A stretch of DNA of 64,000 nucleotides from an unidentified bacterial endosymbiont (GCF_918320885.1 NZ_OU907312.1:1302465-1366464), one strand, 5' to 3'. Shown: positions 41,768 through 52,555, counted from the first letter of the stretch. Notes: generated from the sequence alone by a model not told the origin. A program made the numbers and translations.

Positions 41768-43060
41768 ATGATAAGCAGTTTCCTTCCAATGGTAACGTTT
41801 GTGTCGATCTACGTGGGCACTGGTCTCTATTGTTCACTGTCTGGGGTAGATAACGCCTTCTATCAGCTCTCCCCCTTGGCCGCCATTCTCCCCGCTATCG
41901 TGCTGGGATGGTTGCTACACCGAGGCAATACCGAACATCGCCTGCACGCTTTGCTCGAAGGGATCAGACACCGGGATATTATCACGATGTGTTTGATCTT
42001 CCTGCTGGCGGGTGCTTTCGGTGCCGTCACCCAAGCTATCGGCAGCGTAGAAGCCACGGTCCAGCTGGCGCTATCGCTGATTGCCCCGCAGTTTTTACTG
42101 ATGGGACTGTTTATCACGGCAGCCTTTATCTCGGTGGCTATGGGCACTTCCATGGGGACCATCGCTGCTATTGCACCGGTTGCTTATGGTCTTAGTACCC
42201 ACGGTGCCTTTCCAGCTGCTCTAGGGGCCGCGACGGTCGTTGGGGGTGCCATGTTTGGGGATAATCTCTCTATTATTTCCGATACCACCATCGCGGCTGT
42301 CATGTCACAACGGGCTGATCTGCAGGCTAAATTACGCCTGAATGCGCTGATAGCCACCATCGCCGCACTGATCACCCTAGGCTGTCTATTGTTACACTGT
42401 GATAGCAGTGTGCCAATCCTGGTACAACCCTACTCACTGCTACGGGTTGCCCCCTATGCTCTGCTCATTATTCTGGCTCTCTGTGGTGTTAATGTTTTGA
42501 TCACCCTGGTGATGGGTATTATGGCTGCTGGCCTGCTGGGAATGGTCGATGGCGGTTATGGCTGGCTACACTATAGCCGAGACATTGTCTCTGGCTTTAC
42601 CAGTATGCAGGAGATGATGCTGCTCTCCATGCTGGTCGGCGGCCTCTCTGGCCTCGTCGGCGAAGGGACCCTGAAGCTCTCTGAGCAACTCTCTAGCTGG
42701 TTGGCACACCGCAAAGCGGGTCAAAAGCTGGCGCAGTTGCTGATTGCCGCTATCGTTAGCCTATTCGATCTGCTGTTGGCCAACAATACGATCGCCATCA
42801 TTTGTAGTGGCGATCTAGCTCGAGAGATTGCTAAGAAATATCACATCCCCCCCCATTATAGTGCAACCTGGCTAGATATCTTCTCCTGTGTGGTTCAGGG
42901 CCTCATCCCTTATAGTGCGCAGATCCTATTAGCTAGTAGCCTCGCTGGCGTCTCACCCCTCAATGTTATCGGTCAAGTGTACTACTGCTATGCCTTGGGG
43001 GCTGTTGCCCTGATCACTATCTTGACCTTGAGTGGTCTGAAACCGAAGCTAAACCAGTAA
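41768..43060 (+). CDS. NhaC-family Na+/H+ antiporter
   Basis: 430 residues, about 11 to 12 membrane helices. The region VAMGTSMGTIAAIAPVAYGL and GDNLSIISDTTIAAVMSQ match the NhaC family signature, with the aspartates likely to carry the ion. Such transporters exchange sodium or an organic ion for protons; the substrate cannot be told. The 3' end overlaps the convergent ankyrin gene by 12 bases. Confidence 0.9.
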   Translation: MISSFLPMVTFVSIYVGTGLYCSLSGVDNAFYQLSPLAAILPAIVLGWLLHRGNTEHRLHALLEGIRHRDIITMCLIFLLAGAFGAVTQAIGSVEATVQLALSLIAPQFLLMGLFITAAFISVAMGTSMGTIAAIAPVAYGLSTHGAFPAALGAATVVGGAMFGDNLSIISDTTIAAVMSQRADLQAKLRLNALIATIAALITLGCLLLHCDSSVPILVQPYSLLRVAPYALLIILALCGVNVLITLVMGIMAAGLLGMVDGGYGWLHYSRDIVSGFTSMQEMMLLSMLVGGLSGLVGEGTLKLSEQLSSWLAHRKAGQKLAQLLIAAIVSLFDLLLANNTIAIICSGDLAREIAKKYHIPPHYSATWLDIFSCVVQGLIPYSAQILLASSLAGVSPLNVIGQVYYCYALGAVALITILTLSGLKPKLNQ

Positions 43061-44266
43061 CAGGTGAGCTTCAACAGGGTTAACAGTTTGCTCAGACCGA
43101 TAACTGACAGCGGGTGATTCTCTTTCGCTGGCGCAACAAGCAATAAGTTTTTGTAACTCATTAATCTCACCGCTTGTTATATTAGCATCACGTATACACT
43201 GTATATCAAAAAATGGTGTGGATTCTCTCCGAGCTTGCAATTTTTCGAGTTCAAGTATGAATTTTTCAACTTCATGGCCCTGGGCAGATATTGTAGATAG
43301 TGTAGATATTCTTGGCCCAGTGAGATTATTAGGGGCTTTTTTAATTGGATTTGGAACAGCATAAACAACTCTTGGAACATCATAAATAGGCTCTTCTTTT
43401 TTAATTGAGGAGATCGATAAAGTTTGAATTAGTCCAAGACTTGTCTTTGACTCTATCGGAGATGTGAGACTTGACAACTCAAAATTTGTCTCTAACGTTT
43501 GGAAATTTATTGATGAACAAATATCTTTTTTTGAATATTCAATAAATTCATTAAATTGATCTACCGATGAGGAAGGACTACTATCTTCTAACAAGGGATT
43601 ATTATTATATGAATTTGTAGTAGATGCATCAGATCTCTTCCTGAAATAACTGATTAATTTTTTAGTTACTAAAGCCATAATCGGTAATGTAATTCCACTT
43701 ATCCACCAGAGATTTTTATAAAAATAATTGTCAGTCTCTAAAGAGACACTTCTTGTCTGATTGACATCTATTCGATAGGGTTCACTTTGATCAGAAATAT
43801 TCTCTATAGCATATCTTGCGAGCTCCGTCGTTAAAGACAAACCTGCAATGCCTAATACAGATGCTGAGATTGTTTTGTTTTTATCAGATTCAACGATTGG
43901 AATCATATTAGTGACGGGAAGAGAAAAAATCTTGTGGTCTTCAAAATTGGAACGAAATTTTCTTAACTCATCCGATGATTTCTTGATAATTTTTTTAATT
44001 TCATCATTATTTGTCATAGACAACGCATTTTGATTTCCAGAATTACGCAACAAAGAATTTGCACCAGCATTAAGTAAAATAAGAACCCCTTTTTTATCAT
44101 TTTTAATTGAAGAAATCATTAAGGCGGTGGTTCCATACCGATTGGCTTTATTAACACAGACACCTATATTTATTAGCGCTAGCATTTCATCGTGATTCAT
44201 ATCTAAAGCAGCTTGTGATAAAGGTGATAAGTTATCGCGAAAAATTAACTGCAAAAATATTGCCAT
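43049..44266 (-). CDS. Ankyrin-repeat protein with one membrane segment, 5' end altered by an IS630 element
   Basis: 405 residues in the present frame. Two ankyrin repeats (RYGTTALMISSIKNDKKGVL, SGNQNALSMTNNDEIKKIIK) are followed by hydrophobic stretches near residues 135-150 and 190-205 (WWISGITLPIMALVTKKLIS) and a polar tail. From FRDNLSPLSQAA on it aligns with the neighbouring ankyrin gene at 45302-45718; the first ten residues come from the insertion sequence. The true N-terminus is therefore lost or replaced. AT-rich, no known function. Confidence 0.8.
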   Translation of the reverse strand: MAIFLQLIFRDNLSPLSQAALDMNHDEMLALINIGVCVNKANRYGTTALMISSIKNDKKGVLILLNAGANSLLRNSGNQNALSMTNNDEIKKIIKKSSDELRKFRSNFEDHKIFSLPVTNMIPIVESDKNKTISASVLGIAGLSLTTELARYAIENISDQSEPYRIDVNQTRSVSLETDNYFYKNLWWISGITLPIMALVTKKLISYFRKRSDASTTNSYNNNPLLEDSSPSSSVDQFNEFIEYSKKDICSSINFQTLETNFELSSLTSPIESKTSLGLIQTLSISSIKKEEPIYDVPRVVYAVPNPIKKAPNNLTGPRISTLSTISAQGHEVEKFILELEKLQARRESTPFFDIQCIRDANITSGEINELQKLIACCASERESPAVSYRSEQTVNPVEAHLLLV

Positions 44267-44756
44267 AAGAGCTCAACAAGCGGTTAATTTCTGTATTGAT
44301 AGTTTGTTTACTCCAGGTTACCAAGCGGCGCCAATGATACTTAGCTTGTTTCCAAACTATCTCAATCAAATTAAGCTCTGGACTATAAGCGGGAAGATAA
44401 AGAAGTACCATATTGTTCTCCACGAACCACCGTTTCAATGTCTCTTGCTCAATGCCATGATGAATACTGGCATTATCTAATACCACAAAGGTATAGCGTT
44501 GCTCACCCTTCTGGGCAATATCCTCTAAAAAGTCAACGACCTCTTTTCTTGTCACATTTTGCTCAATAATCTTATGGGACAAGGTGTTAGCTGAAAAATC
44601 TAAAGCCCCCAGTACCGAACGTCTGCAGTGTGGTTTTGGTTCTACCCGATGCGGCTGCCCTCTAGGTCCCCAACCATTCTGAACAGGAGGGGTAGAGGAA
44701 AAACCACTTTCATCAAAATAGATCAAACGATATTTGTTGTCTTCACGGGAGAGCAA
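44232..44756 (-). CDS. IS630-family transposase, catalytic part
   Basis: 174 residues of the DDE_3 domain: first D in LIYFDESGFSSTPP, second D in FVVLDNASIHHG, E in LPAYSPELNLIEIVWKQAK. It is read from the -1 frame of the upstream part; the run CTTAAAAAAAAC near 44815 is a probable slippage site that joins the two. Confidence 0.92.
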   Translation of the reverse strand: MLSREDNKYRLIYFDESGFSSTPPVQNGWGPRGQPHRVEPKPHCRRSVLGALDFSANTLSHKIIEQNVTRKEVVDFLEDIAQKGEQRYTFVVLDNASIHHGIEQETLKRWFVENNMVLLYLPAYSPELNLIEIVWKQAKYHWRRLVTWSKQTINTEINRLLSSYGNIFAVNFSR

Positions 44757-45289
44757 TTTGAGCCTTGAGAGTACAGCTGATTTTGCAATGTAACAGGCTT
44801 CATCACGTTTTTTTTAAGTGAATAACGTGATCTTTTATAGGAGAGCCCTTGCTCTTTAAGCGCCGAAGCGAGTGTTTCTAGCGTGCAAGGTAAGGCACCA
44901 TGTTCAGCTTCCACTCGTTTGGCTATGCCTGCTAAACTCAATGATTCCGAGCATGCAGCGTCGACAGCACTGGCAACCATTTCTGGCGACAGCGCTCGTG
45001 GTCGGCCGCCGTTATATTGACAAAGCAGGCCACAAATACCTGCTCGGCGCCACCTATGGATCCAGTTATACACCGCTCGAAAACTAACCAAAAGCTCCTT
45101 GGAAACTTCAACCGGTTTGAGTCCCTTGGCTAGTAGTAACAGTCCAGCTCCTCGCATCCTGGTCTCTCTATAATGATGGTTTAAAGATAGTTGTTGTAAT
45201 GTAAAGCGCTCAGTTTCTGTCAATTTTATGGACAATTTCATTGGGCAACAGCATGCAGAGTGAAAATTCATATCTTTAGCATAACTCAT
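44723..45289 (-). CDS. IS630-family transposase, DNA-binding part
   Basis: 188 residues. Helix-turn-helix domains (GLKPVEVSKELLVSFRAVYN then WIHRWRRAGICGLLCQYNGG). The frame loses homology after SLKK, where the other frame goes on with RDEACYIAKSAVLSRLKLLS into the catalytic part. A -1 shift at the A8 run gives the full transposase. Confidence 0.9.
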   Translation of the reverse strand: MSYAKDMNFHSACCCPMKLSIKLTETERFTLQQLSLNHHYRETRMRGAGLLLLAKGLKPVEVSKELLVSFRAVYNWIHRWRRAGICGLLCQYNGGRPRALSPEMVASAVDAACSESLSLAGIAKRVEAEHGALPCTLETLASALKEQGLSYKRSRYSLKKNVMKPVTLQNQLYSQGSNCSPVKTTNIV

Positions 45290-45301
45290 TGCATTTCATT
45301 T

Positions 45302-45718
45302 TTATAGAGCACTTAACTCTTTATATTCATCAGTACCATTAACTTTTATATTAGAGGCACTATTTTTTATATTTGGTTCTAGATTGTTAATTTTTGACCG
45401 CATATCTTTTTTAATTTCATTATTAGTTATTATATCTAATACTGTTTGGTTAAATACATCAGTAAGGAATGGATTTGCGTTATAATTCAATAAAGTATCT
45501 AAAGCCCTTTTATCATTTTTAAAACCGGCAACCATCAATGGAGTAATTTTATAGTCATTGATTTTATTAACACAGGCACCAAGCTTTATTAGACGTGATA
45601 TCTCATCATAATCAGCATTTAAAACAGCTGATGATAAAGGATTTAGTTTTCGATACTCTATCGGCAGATAAGCCAATTGTTGTGTGTTAGGTTTCAAATT
45701 CACACTTGTTTGTTCCAC
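45302..45718 (-). CDS. Short ankyrin-repeat protein, probably 3'-truncated paralogue
   Basis: 138 residues. Two repeats (DYKITPLMVAGFKNDKRALD, VFNQTVLDIITNNEIKKDMR) align with the start of the protein at 43049-44266, including the shared KNDK and NNEIKK stretches. It ends at the IS630 border, so the longer C-terminal part with membrane segment is missing. No signal peptide. Confidence 0.75.
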   Translation of the reverse strand: MEQTSVNLKPNTQQLAYLPIEYRKLNPLSSAVLNADYDEISRLIKLGACVNKINDYKITPLMVAGFKNDKRALDTLLNYNANPFLTDVFNQTVLDIITNNEIKKDMRSKINNLEPNIKNSASNIKVNGTDEYKELSAL

Positions 45719-46522
45719 TGATGTTCCCCTTTTTCTTTTAATAAAATTAAAATAAAAAATATTGTTTATTCGCTATATTATAAATACAGATTTTTTAATT
45801 TAACTAGTAGATCATTCAAAATCTTATAAAGATTTATATTGTCTGATACTCATAACATACATAAAATTATCTAAAATATTTTATAACTGCTTTTGTAAAT
45901 CAGTTTTCTAAGTGGCAAATAAGATCATAGTTTTATATCTATAAATTTCAGTCGATTATTATCGTTTTTATAATCAACTCCCCGGTTTGAATCACATCTC
46001 AATTCTTAATGCATTAAACCACGACACACTCAAATAGCTCTGTTGGATGAAACTATTGTTGCATATAAACTGATACTTTTTCACTTAGTTAACTATCAAT
46101 AGAGTTCGTTTTGAGGATTCCTCTTAGACTGTTAATCCAGGGAGTAATATCATTCGTTTATCGAACCTGTATTACAACTTATAATGTTTACCTTTTATGA
46201 TAGAGTAACTAAAAAAATAAAATATATAATATACCAATCAAATTAATTATGTATTTAAACATTAATAAGTTATTTTTATTTTATTAGCAATCATTAAAAA
46301 AATGATCAGTTTTTGTGCTACCTTTTAACTAAAATTTGACAATAAAATACATTAAAAATTAAACAAAATAAACTAATTTTTATATTTTATTGTCAAATAA
46401 TATAAATCATTGATTTAAAACTGTTTTAAGTGAGACTGCTAGAAACAAAAAATATAATTACATTATCTTTATAGTTAATAAGCTAAATCAAAATCAATGA
46501 AGTACGTACGACCAAGCGTTGG
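45719..46522. other. AT-rich region without recognised genes
   Basis: About 800 bp, more than 75 percent A+T in much of it, between an ankyrin gene and the end of uvrB. No coding frame with family motifs is seen on either strand. It may be the decayed rest of the AT-rich ankyrin island. Confidence 0.6.
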
Positions 46523-48562
46523 TCATCCAGTCACTGGGGTACCGGTAATCCACCGTTGGCGTAGTTGTTGGATGTCATCCCGCAGCTGGGCGGCCTGCTC
46601 AAACTCTAGATTCTGTGCATGTGTGTACATCTGCTGCTCTAAGCGGTTGATCGCTTTTGCTTGCTCAGCAGGAGTTAACTGGGTCAGTGCTTTAAGACGC
46701 TCATGGACCACTGAGGCAGCACTGGCCCTACGCGCTTTGGGTTTTACCCCCCACTCTAAAATATCGGTAATCGCTTTTTGTAGGCCCTGTGGCACAATAC
46801 CATGCGCTTGGTTATAGGCCCGCTGCTTGATCCGGCGCCGATCGGTCTCCTCAATCGCCTGCGCCATAGCGTCTGTCACCGTATCGCCATACAAAATCGC
46901 TTTGCCGTGCAGATGGCGCGCTGCACGACCAATAGTTTGAATCAGTGATCGAGCTGAACGCAAAAAACCCTGTTTATCCGCATCTAAAATGGCCACTAAC
47001 GAGACCTCTGGAATATCTAACCCCTCTCGCAGCAGGTTAATCCCGACTAAAACATCAAAAACCCCTAACCGGAGATCCCGCAAGATCTCCATCCGTTCAA
47101 CCGTATCGATTTCTGAATGCAAATAGCGGACTTTGACTTGGTGCTCTTCTAGATAACTCGTGAGATCTTCGGATAAACGCTTCGTGAGGGTCGTGACCAA
47201 GACCCGCTCCGCTTTCGCCACCCGCTGGTAGATCTCAGACAGTAGATCATCCACTTGAGTCGCTACTGGCCGAACTTCAACCTCTGGCTCCAGTAACCCT
47301 GTAGGACGTACCACCTGATCGACTAAATCGTTACCCGATTGCTGTAACTCATACGGACCCGGGGTGGCCGAAACATACAGCGTTTGCGGGGATAATGCGG
47401 TAAATTCTTCAAAACGCATGGGGCGGTTATCTAAGGCCGAGGGCAATCGAAAACCGTAAGTCACCAGCGTCTCTTTGCGGGCCCTATCACCACGGTACAT
47501 GCCCCCCAACTGAGGGATAGTCACATGGGACTCATCAATCACCAATAAGCCATCTGCCGGCAAGTAATCAAACAGGGTCGGCGGTGGCTCCCCCGCTGCT
47601 CGGCCAGAGAGATAGCGTGAGTAATTTTCAACGCCCGAGCAGTACCCTAGCTCCTGCAGCATCTCTAGATCATACTGGGTACGCTGTGCCAAGCGCTGCT
47701 CTTCTAACAATTTATTATCATTCAGTAGCGCCTGGCGCCGTTCTGCCAACTCTTGTTTGATCTGCTCGATGGCCTCTAGAATACGGGAACGTGGCGTGAC
47801 ATAATGATTTTTGGGATAGATAGTATACCGTGAGACGACCTGCTGCCCCTGTCCAGTGAGTGGATCGAATAGCGTTAACTGCTCTAGCTCGCGATCAAAT
47901 AATTCAATCCGCAGTGCGATGGCGTCCGCATCAGCAGGAAAAACATCAATCACCTCACCACGTACCCGAAAAGTTCCCCGCTGGAAACTGTGATCATTGC
48001 GCGTATACTGTAGATCCGTTAAGCGCTGCAGAATAGCGGTGCGATCGATCAGCTCACCTCGCCGCAGATGGAGCATCATCTGTAAATAGAGCTCTGGATC
48101 CCCTAACCCGTAGATCGCTGAAACAGAGGCCACTACAATCACATCTCGGCGTTCAATCAGCGCTTTAGTGGCCGAAAGTCGCATCTGCTCAATATGTTGA
48201 TTGATTGAGGCATCCTTGTCGATAAAGGTATCGGTACTCGGCACATACGCTTCTGGCTGGTAGTAGTCGTAGTAGGAGACAAAATACTCCACCGAATTCT
48301 CGGGGAAAAAGGCTTTCATCTCACCATAAAGCTGTGCGGCTAAGGTTTTATTGGGGGCTAAAATGAGCGTCGGCCGTTGTTGTTGCTCAATCACATTGGC
48401 GATAGTAAAAGTCTTCCCCGTACCGGTCGCCCCCAGAAGCGTTTGGTGAGCCAAACCCTGATTAAGCCCCGACACCAACTGGCTAATGGCTTGAGGCTGA
48501 TCACCGGCGGGTTTAAAGGAGCTCCGCAAGCAAAACCTTTTGGATAACTGAGTGCTATTCAT
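46523..48562 (-). CDS. uvrB: Excinuclease ABC subunit B
   Basis: 679 residues (E. coli 673). Walker [17 protein letters not shown], the beta-hairpin region [29 protein letters not shown] box, helicase motif VI region [19 protein letters not shown] and a C-terminal UVR motif for UvrC binding ([20 protein letters not shown]). It loads onto DNA damage in nucleotide excision repair. It stands next to grpE, not near the bio genes as in E. coli. Confidence 0.98.
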   Translation of the reverse strand: MNSTQLSKRFCLRSSFKPAGDQPQAISQLVSGLNQGLAHQTLLGATGTGKTFTIANVIEQQQRPTLILAPNKTLAAQLYGEMKAFFPENSVEYFVSYYDYYQPEAYVPSTDTFIDKDASINQHIEQMRLSATKALIERRDVIVVASVSAIYGLGDPELYLQMMLHLRRGELIDRTAILQRLTDLQYTRNDHSFQRGTFRVRGEVIDVFPADADAIALRIELFDRELEQLTLFDPLTGQGQQVVSRYTIYPKNHYVTPRSRILEAIEQIKQELAERRQALLNDNKLLEEQRLAQRTQYDLEMLQELGYCSGVENYSRYLSGRAAGEPPPTLFDYLPADGLLVIDESHVTIPQLGGMYRGDRARKETLVTYGFRLPSALDNRPMRFEEFTALSPQTLYVSATPGPYELQQSGNDLVDQVVRPTGLLEPEVEVRPVATQVDDLLSEIYQRVAKAERVLVTTLTKRLSEDLTSYLEEHQVKVRYLHSEIDTVERMEILRDLRLGVFDVLVGINLLREGLDIPEVSLVAILDADKQGFLRSARSLIQTIGRAARHLHGKAILYGDTVTDAMAQAIEETDRRRIKQRAYNQAHGIVPQGLQKAITDILEWGVKPKARRASAASVVHERLKALTQLTPAEQAKAINRLEQQMYTHAQNLEFEQAAQLRDDIQQLRQRWITGTPVTG

Positions 48563-48613
48563 AGCCCTCTACAATGACTTGGGTGCTCTCTAATCGAGCG
48601 AGTCACTATCCAG

Positions 48614-49246
48614 CTATTGAGAGCGCGCCACAGTTACCATGGCAGGGCGCAATAGCCGACCCTGTAAACTATAGCCTTTCTGCATGACGGTAACAATATG
48701 ATTGGGCTGGAACTCCTCTGAATCGACTAGGGTCATCGCTTGATGCCATTGGGGATCAAAAGGGGTTCCACATGCTCCAACCGCTTCAACCTTGAACTTA
48801 TGCAAGGTATCCTGCAATGATTTAAAGGTCAATTCAATCCCTTCAATCATTGGCATTGCCGCGGTATTGTCTCTATCAGCCAACGCCACAGCTTGTTCAA
48901 AGCTATCGAGAATCGGCAGCAGGGCCTTGACAAACTTTTCTAAAGAAAATTGATAGGCTTTTTCCAAATCTTGGTCAAAGCGGCGTTGCAGATTCTGCTT
49001 TTCTGCGAGCATCCGCAGCTGGAGCTCACGCTGCTGCTGTTCATACGCCGCCAACTGTGCCAGAAGCTGTTGGATCTGTTGCTCCTGAGGAGCTTGCACT
49101 ACTGAGTCCGGCTCTCCTACCTCAGCAGGTTTCTCAAGCGATGCCTCATCAGCAGTGTGTTGTGAATTTTCAGTGGTTGCTGGTTGCACGTGCTGTGGGT
49201 TATTCATCGGTAACTTTGCTCCATTATTCATCATTGTCTCCGCCAT
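48614..49246 (-). CDS. grpE: Nucleotide exchange factor GrpE
   Basis: 210 residues. A long N-terminal coiled coil (LLAQLAAYEQQQRELQLRML) and the C-terminal beta domain with the GrpE signature (FDPQWHQAMTLVDSEEFQPN, VMQKGYSLQGRLLRPAMVTV). It releases ADP from DnaK. The start is either of several ATGs within the first six codons. It is divergent from nadK, as in E. coli. Confidence 0.96.
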   Translation of the reverse strand: MAETMMNNGAKLPMNNPQHVQPATTENSQHTADEASLEKPAEVGEPDSVVQAPQEQQIQQLLAQLAAYEQQQRELQLRMLAEKQNLQRRFDQDLEKAYQFSLEKFVKALLPILDSFEQAVALADRDNTAAMPMIEGIELTFKSLQDTLHKFKVEAVGACGTPFDPQWHQAMTLVDSEEFQPNHIVTVMQKGYSLQGRLLRPAMVTVARSQ

Positions 49247-49375
49247 AACAGCATGACTAGCCTGTGACGTACTAATTAGCTTATTATGGGGTCAGACGCG
49301 CGCATTTCAAGCATTCTCTGTGCAAGTTAAGCAGCCATTTTCAGTTTTATTGGACAAGCCAGTGATGGACAAGTC

Positions 49376-50263
49376 ATGGATAAAGATTTTAAGATTATTG
49401 CTCTAGTGGGCTTACCTCGAAGTCACCACGGCACTACAACGCACGCCTTGCTGTATGATTGGCTCAGCGCTGCCGGCTATCAGGTACTTCTAGAACCACA
49501 AGTAGCCCAGGCATTAGGGGTTAACAACGACGGGGTAATGCCGCTCTCTGATCTGGGACAACAAGCAGATTTGGTGGTCGTTATTGGCGGTGATGGCAAT
49601 CTGCTCAGTGCTGCACAAACCTTGGTGCAGCACTCGACCCGGCTGATTGGCGTTAATCGTGGCCATCTTGGTTTTCTAACCGATCTCGATCCCGATACGG
49701 CCCAACAGCAACTGGCGGCCGTATTGGCTGGTCACTATCAACAAGAAGAGCGCTTAGTTCTTAAAGCCAGCGTGAATACGGCTGACCAGCAGTGTCAACA
49801 GCACAGTTTAGCCCTTAACGAAGTGGTATTGCATCCAGATCAAGTAGCCCATATGGTTGAATTTGAGGTCTATATTGATAACCGTTTTACGTTTGCCCAA
49901 CGGGCAGATGGCTTAATTCTCTCGACGCCAACCGGCTCAACCGCCTATTCACTGTCTGGTGGCGGCCCTGTCTTGTCGCCGACACTGAATGCAATCCTAT
50001 TGATGCCGATGTTTCCCCAGTCGCTCTCGGCCCGTCCACTGGTCATTGATGGTGACAGCTGCATTCAACTCTGTTTCTCAGCGCTGCCACACAATCCTAC
50101 CCTAAAACTCAGCTGTGATGGCCATATTACGCTACCGATCCGGCCAGACGAGCACGTGGTCATCCAAAAAAGCGTACACCAACTCTCTTTAATTCACCCG
50201 CTCGGCTATGACTATTTTAATCGCCTCAGTGCTAAACTGGGTTGGCTGAAAAAATTATTTTAA
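49376..50263 (+). CDS. nadK: NAD kinase
   Basis: 295 residues (E. coli 292). The conserved GGDGNLLSAAQ motif, the NE/D stretch ALNEVVLHPD and the glycine-rich TPTGSTAYSLSGGGPVLSP are intact. It makes NADP+ from NAD+ and ATP. Confidence 0.97.
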   Translation: MDKDFKIIALVGLPRSHHGTTTHALLYDWLSAAGYQVLLEPQVAQALGVNNDGVMPLSDLGQQADLVVVIGGDGNLLSAAQTLVQHSTRLIGVNRGHLGFLTDLDPDTAQQQLAAVLAGHYQQEERLVLKASVNTADQQCQQHSLALNEVVLHPDQVAHMVEFEVYIDNRFTFAQRADGLILSTPTGSTAYSLSGGGPVLSPTLNAILLMPMFPQSLSARPLVIDGDSCIQLCFSALPHNPTLKLSCDGHITLPIRPDEHVVIQKSVHQLSLIHPLGYDYFNRLSAKLGWLKKLF

Positions 50264-50451
50264 CGAGTTAGCTACTGTTGAGAGATAAGGCTTCATAGGA
50301 GCAACCATTGACTGCCATCACTACCCCCAAAAACCGCCTTGTTTGGGCAGACAGTCTAGCCCAATGATCAGTTAGGAATACTACCCGGATCCCCGAAGTG
50401 GTGCCTGGTTGACTGGCCGCTCTCCTACGAATATTAATAGGTTGATAAAAT

Positions 50452-50765
50452 ATGCCTTGGATTGTATTAGGAGTTGCAGGTTTATTCGAAATAGTCTGGG
50501 CCATCGGTCTAAAATACACTGACGGGTTTAGTAAGCTTTGGCCCTCTGTTGGCACGATAACAGCGATGGTGATCAGTGTATCCCTGCGGCCGCTATGAAA
50601 TCGTTACCTGTAGGAACTGCTTATGCAGTCTGGACAGGAATTGGTGCCATTGGAACAGTTATCATGGGGATTTTATTATTGGACGAGGTGGCTTCAACCC
50701 CCCGGTTGGTCTGTATTGGATTGATTCTGACTGGCATTATCGGGTTAAAACTTTCTGCTTCCTAG
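50452..50765 (+). pseudogene. gdx: Small multidrug-resistance family exporter (Gdx/SugE), frameshifted
   Basis: The first frame from ATG 50452 reads [20 protein letters not shown] and [11 protein letters not shown], typical of guanidinium exporter Gdx, then runs into a stop at about 50597. The other frame continues with [20 protein letters not shown] and [17 protein letters not shown] to the normal end. Length in total fits the 105-residue family. The break lies near 50575-50590, where the sequence between the two parts has also diverged. It sits between nadK and recN, which are usually adjacent. Confidence 0.88.
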
Positions 50766-50887
50766 GGGCGATGGTTTCATCAATGACCTTAAAACATCAA
50801 CAGCCACTGGGCATTTCAAGGCATTTCATGCATGATAAGAGCGTTATTTCAAGCGGGTAGCCCCAAGTCAAAGGATGAGATGGCCCT

Positions 50888-52555
50888 ATGCTAACGCAGT
50901 TAACCATTCATCACTACGCCCTGATCCAAGAGCTGCACATAGATTTTGACACAGGGATGACGGTGATCACCGGGGAAACCGGCGCGGGCAAATCGATTCT
51001 CATCGATGCCCTAGGGCTCTGCCTCGGCGAGCGGGCTGAGTCCACGTTAGTCCGAGCTAACAGCGTCCGCGCTGATCTCTCAGCCTGTTTTCAAGTAGCT
51101 AGCAATCCCCAAGCCTACCAGTGGCTAGTTCAACAGCAGCTGCAGCGTGACGAAACGTGTATTCTCCGCCGCACCCTCACAGCCGATGGCCGTTCACGCA
51201 GCTTTATTAATGGCACTCCAGTGCCACTGACACAGTTACGGGAACTTGGCGACTGCTTAGTACAAATTCATGGTCAACATGAACATCAGCAGCTGCTTAA
51301 AAATCGTCATCAGCGGAAACTACTGGATCAATTTGCCCAGCATCCTGATTTGGTTGAAGCTCTACACAGTGCCTACCAACAGTGGTCAACCACCCAGCGA
51401 TACTGCTTACAACAGCAACAGCAGGCTGAAGCACAGGCCGCTCAAGCGGAATTACTGCACTATCAATTACAAGAATTGCAGGAGTTTGCAGCACAACCCA
51501 ATGAGTATCAACAAATTATCGAGGAGCATCAGGCATTAGCCCGTTATAGTGAACGTTTACTGCTGAGCCAGCAGTTACTCCAGTTGCTGGTAGAGGATGA
51601 TAATCATAATCTCTCACAGCTATTATCCCAAGCCATTCAGCAGATGCGGCAGCTGCTACAGCTGGATGATCGTTTATCTGAACTACTCAGCCTGCTGGAA
51701 GAAGCGGCCATTCATATTACTGAAACGGCTCATGCATTACAGGACTATCCTGACCGTTTAGTACTTGATCCAGAACGCTTAGCTTATTTAGAACAACGCC
51801 TGGCTAAAACCATTCAATTAGCCCGTAAACACCAGATTGCTCCTGAAGCGCTGCCTGAGCGACAACAGCAGCTGCAGCAAGCTTGGGAAGATTTAGAGCA
51901 GCGAGCGGTTGACCAACAAGCGCTTCAACAGCGGTTGCTGGCTGATCAGAGTGCCGCCCAGCAGGCCGCCGCAGTGCTGACGAGCAGCCGGCAACAAGCC
52001 GCAGAGATCCTCGCGCAGCGCTTAACCACCACACTGCAGCACCTGGCTTTGCCGCACGCGCAGTTTGCTATCACCGTGACCCCCGCTCTACCTGATCAAC
52101 TGGCCACACAGGGAGGCGACCGGGTAGAATTTCTAGTCACCACTAATCCTGGACAGCCCCTGCAACCTTTGAGTAAAGTGGCCTCCGGTGGCGAATTATC
52201 TCGCATGGCACTAGCCATTCAACTACTGACTGCTCATAAAAAAGCCACCCCTTCCCTAATTTTTGATGAAATTGATGCCGGTATCAGCGGTCACAGCGCT
52301 CTAGCAGTGGGTCAACACCTACGTCAATTAGGTGAAATTACTCAAGTGTTCTGTGTCACCCATTTACCCCAGGTAGCGGGTTGTGGTCACCATCATGTAT
52401 TAGTGAAGAAACAGAGCCACGGGGCTGAAACGATCATTCAACTACAACCACTGGAACTGGATCAACGGTTACAAGAGTTAGCACGGCTAATTGCCGGAGC
52501 TGTCATTACACCACAGACTTTAGCCACTGCGCGCGAACTGTTGGCAACGGGCTAA
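50888..52555 (+). CDS. recN: DNA repair protein RecN
   Basis: 555 residues (E. coli 553). SMC-like ATPase: Walker A GETGAGKSILIDALGLCLG, long coiled coil rich in Q and L, signature SKVASGGELSRMALAI and Walker B SLIFDEIDAGISG. It acts in double-strand break repair. Complete. Confidence 0.97.
   Translation: MLTQLTIHHYALIQELHIDFDTGMTVITGETGAGKSILIDALGLCLGERAESTLVRANSVRADLSACFQVASNPQAYQWLVQQQLQRDETCILRRTLTADGRSRSFINGTPVPLTQLRELGDCLVQIHGQHEHQQLLKNRHQRKLLDQFAQHPDLVEALHSAYQQWSTTQRYCLQQQQQAEAQAAQAELLHYQLQELQEFAAQPNEYQQIIEEHQALARYSERLLLSQQLLQLLVEDDNHNLSQLLSQAIQQMRQLLQLDDRLSELLSLLEEAAIHITETAHALQDYPDRLVLDPERLAYLEQRLAKTIQLARKHQIAPEALPERQQQLQQAWEDLEQRAVDQQALQQRLLADQSAAQQAAAVLTSSRQQAAEILAQRLTTTLQHLALPHAQFAITVTPALPDQLATQGGDRVEFLVTTNPGQPLQPLSKVASGGELSRMALAIQLLTAHKKATPSLIFDEIDAGISGHSALAVGQHLRQLGEITQVFCVTHLPQVAGCGHHHVLVKKQSHGAETIIQLQPLELDQRLQELARLIAGAVITPQTLATARELLATG

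Larger units (their letters stand above)
44232..45305 (-). mobile_element. IS630-family insertion sequence
   Basis: Two overlapping frames encode an IS630-type transposase. The element lies between two related ankyrin gene fragments. The ends could not be pinned down; on the right a TA, the usual IS630 target, stands at the stop codon of the right ankyrin gene. Left border about 44240-44255, right border about 45300-45310. Confidence 0.8.

Noticed and set aside
46497-46817. Plus-strand frame of 106 codons
   Set aside because: It is the complement of the uvrB 3' end and has no motif of its own.
50268-50451. Guanidine riboswitch (mini-ykkC) before gdx
   Set aside because: One ACGA is present, but the two expected hairpins with ACGR loops cannot be drawn.
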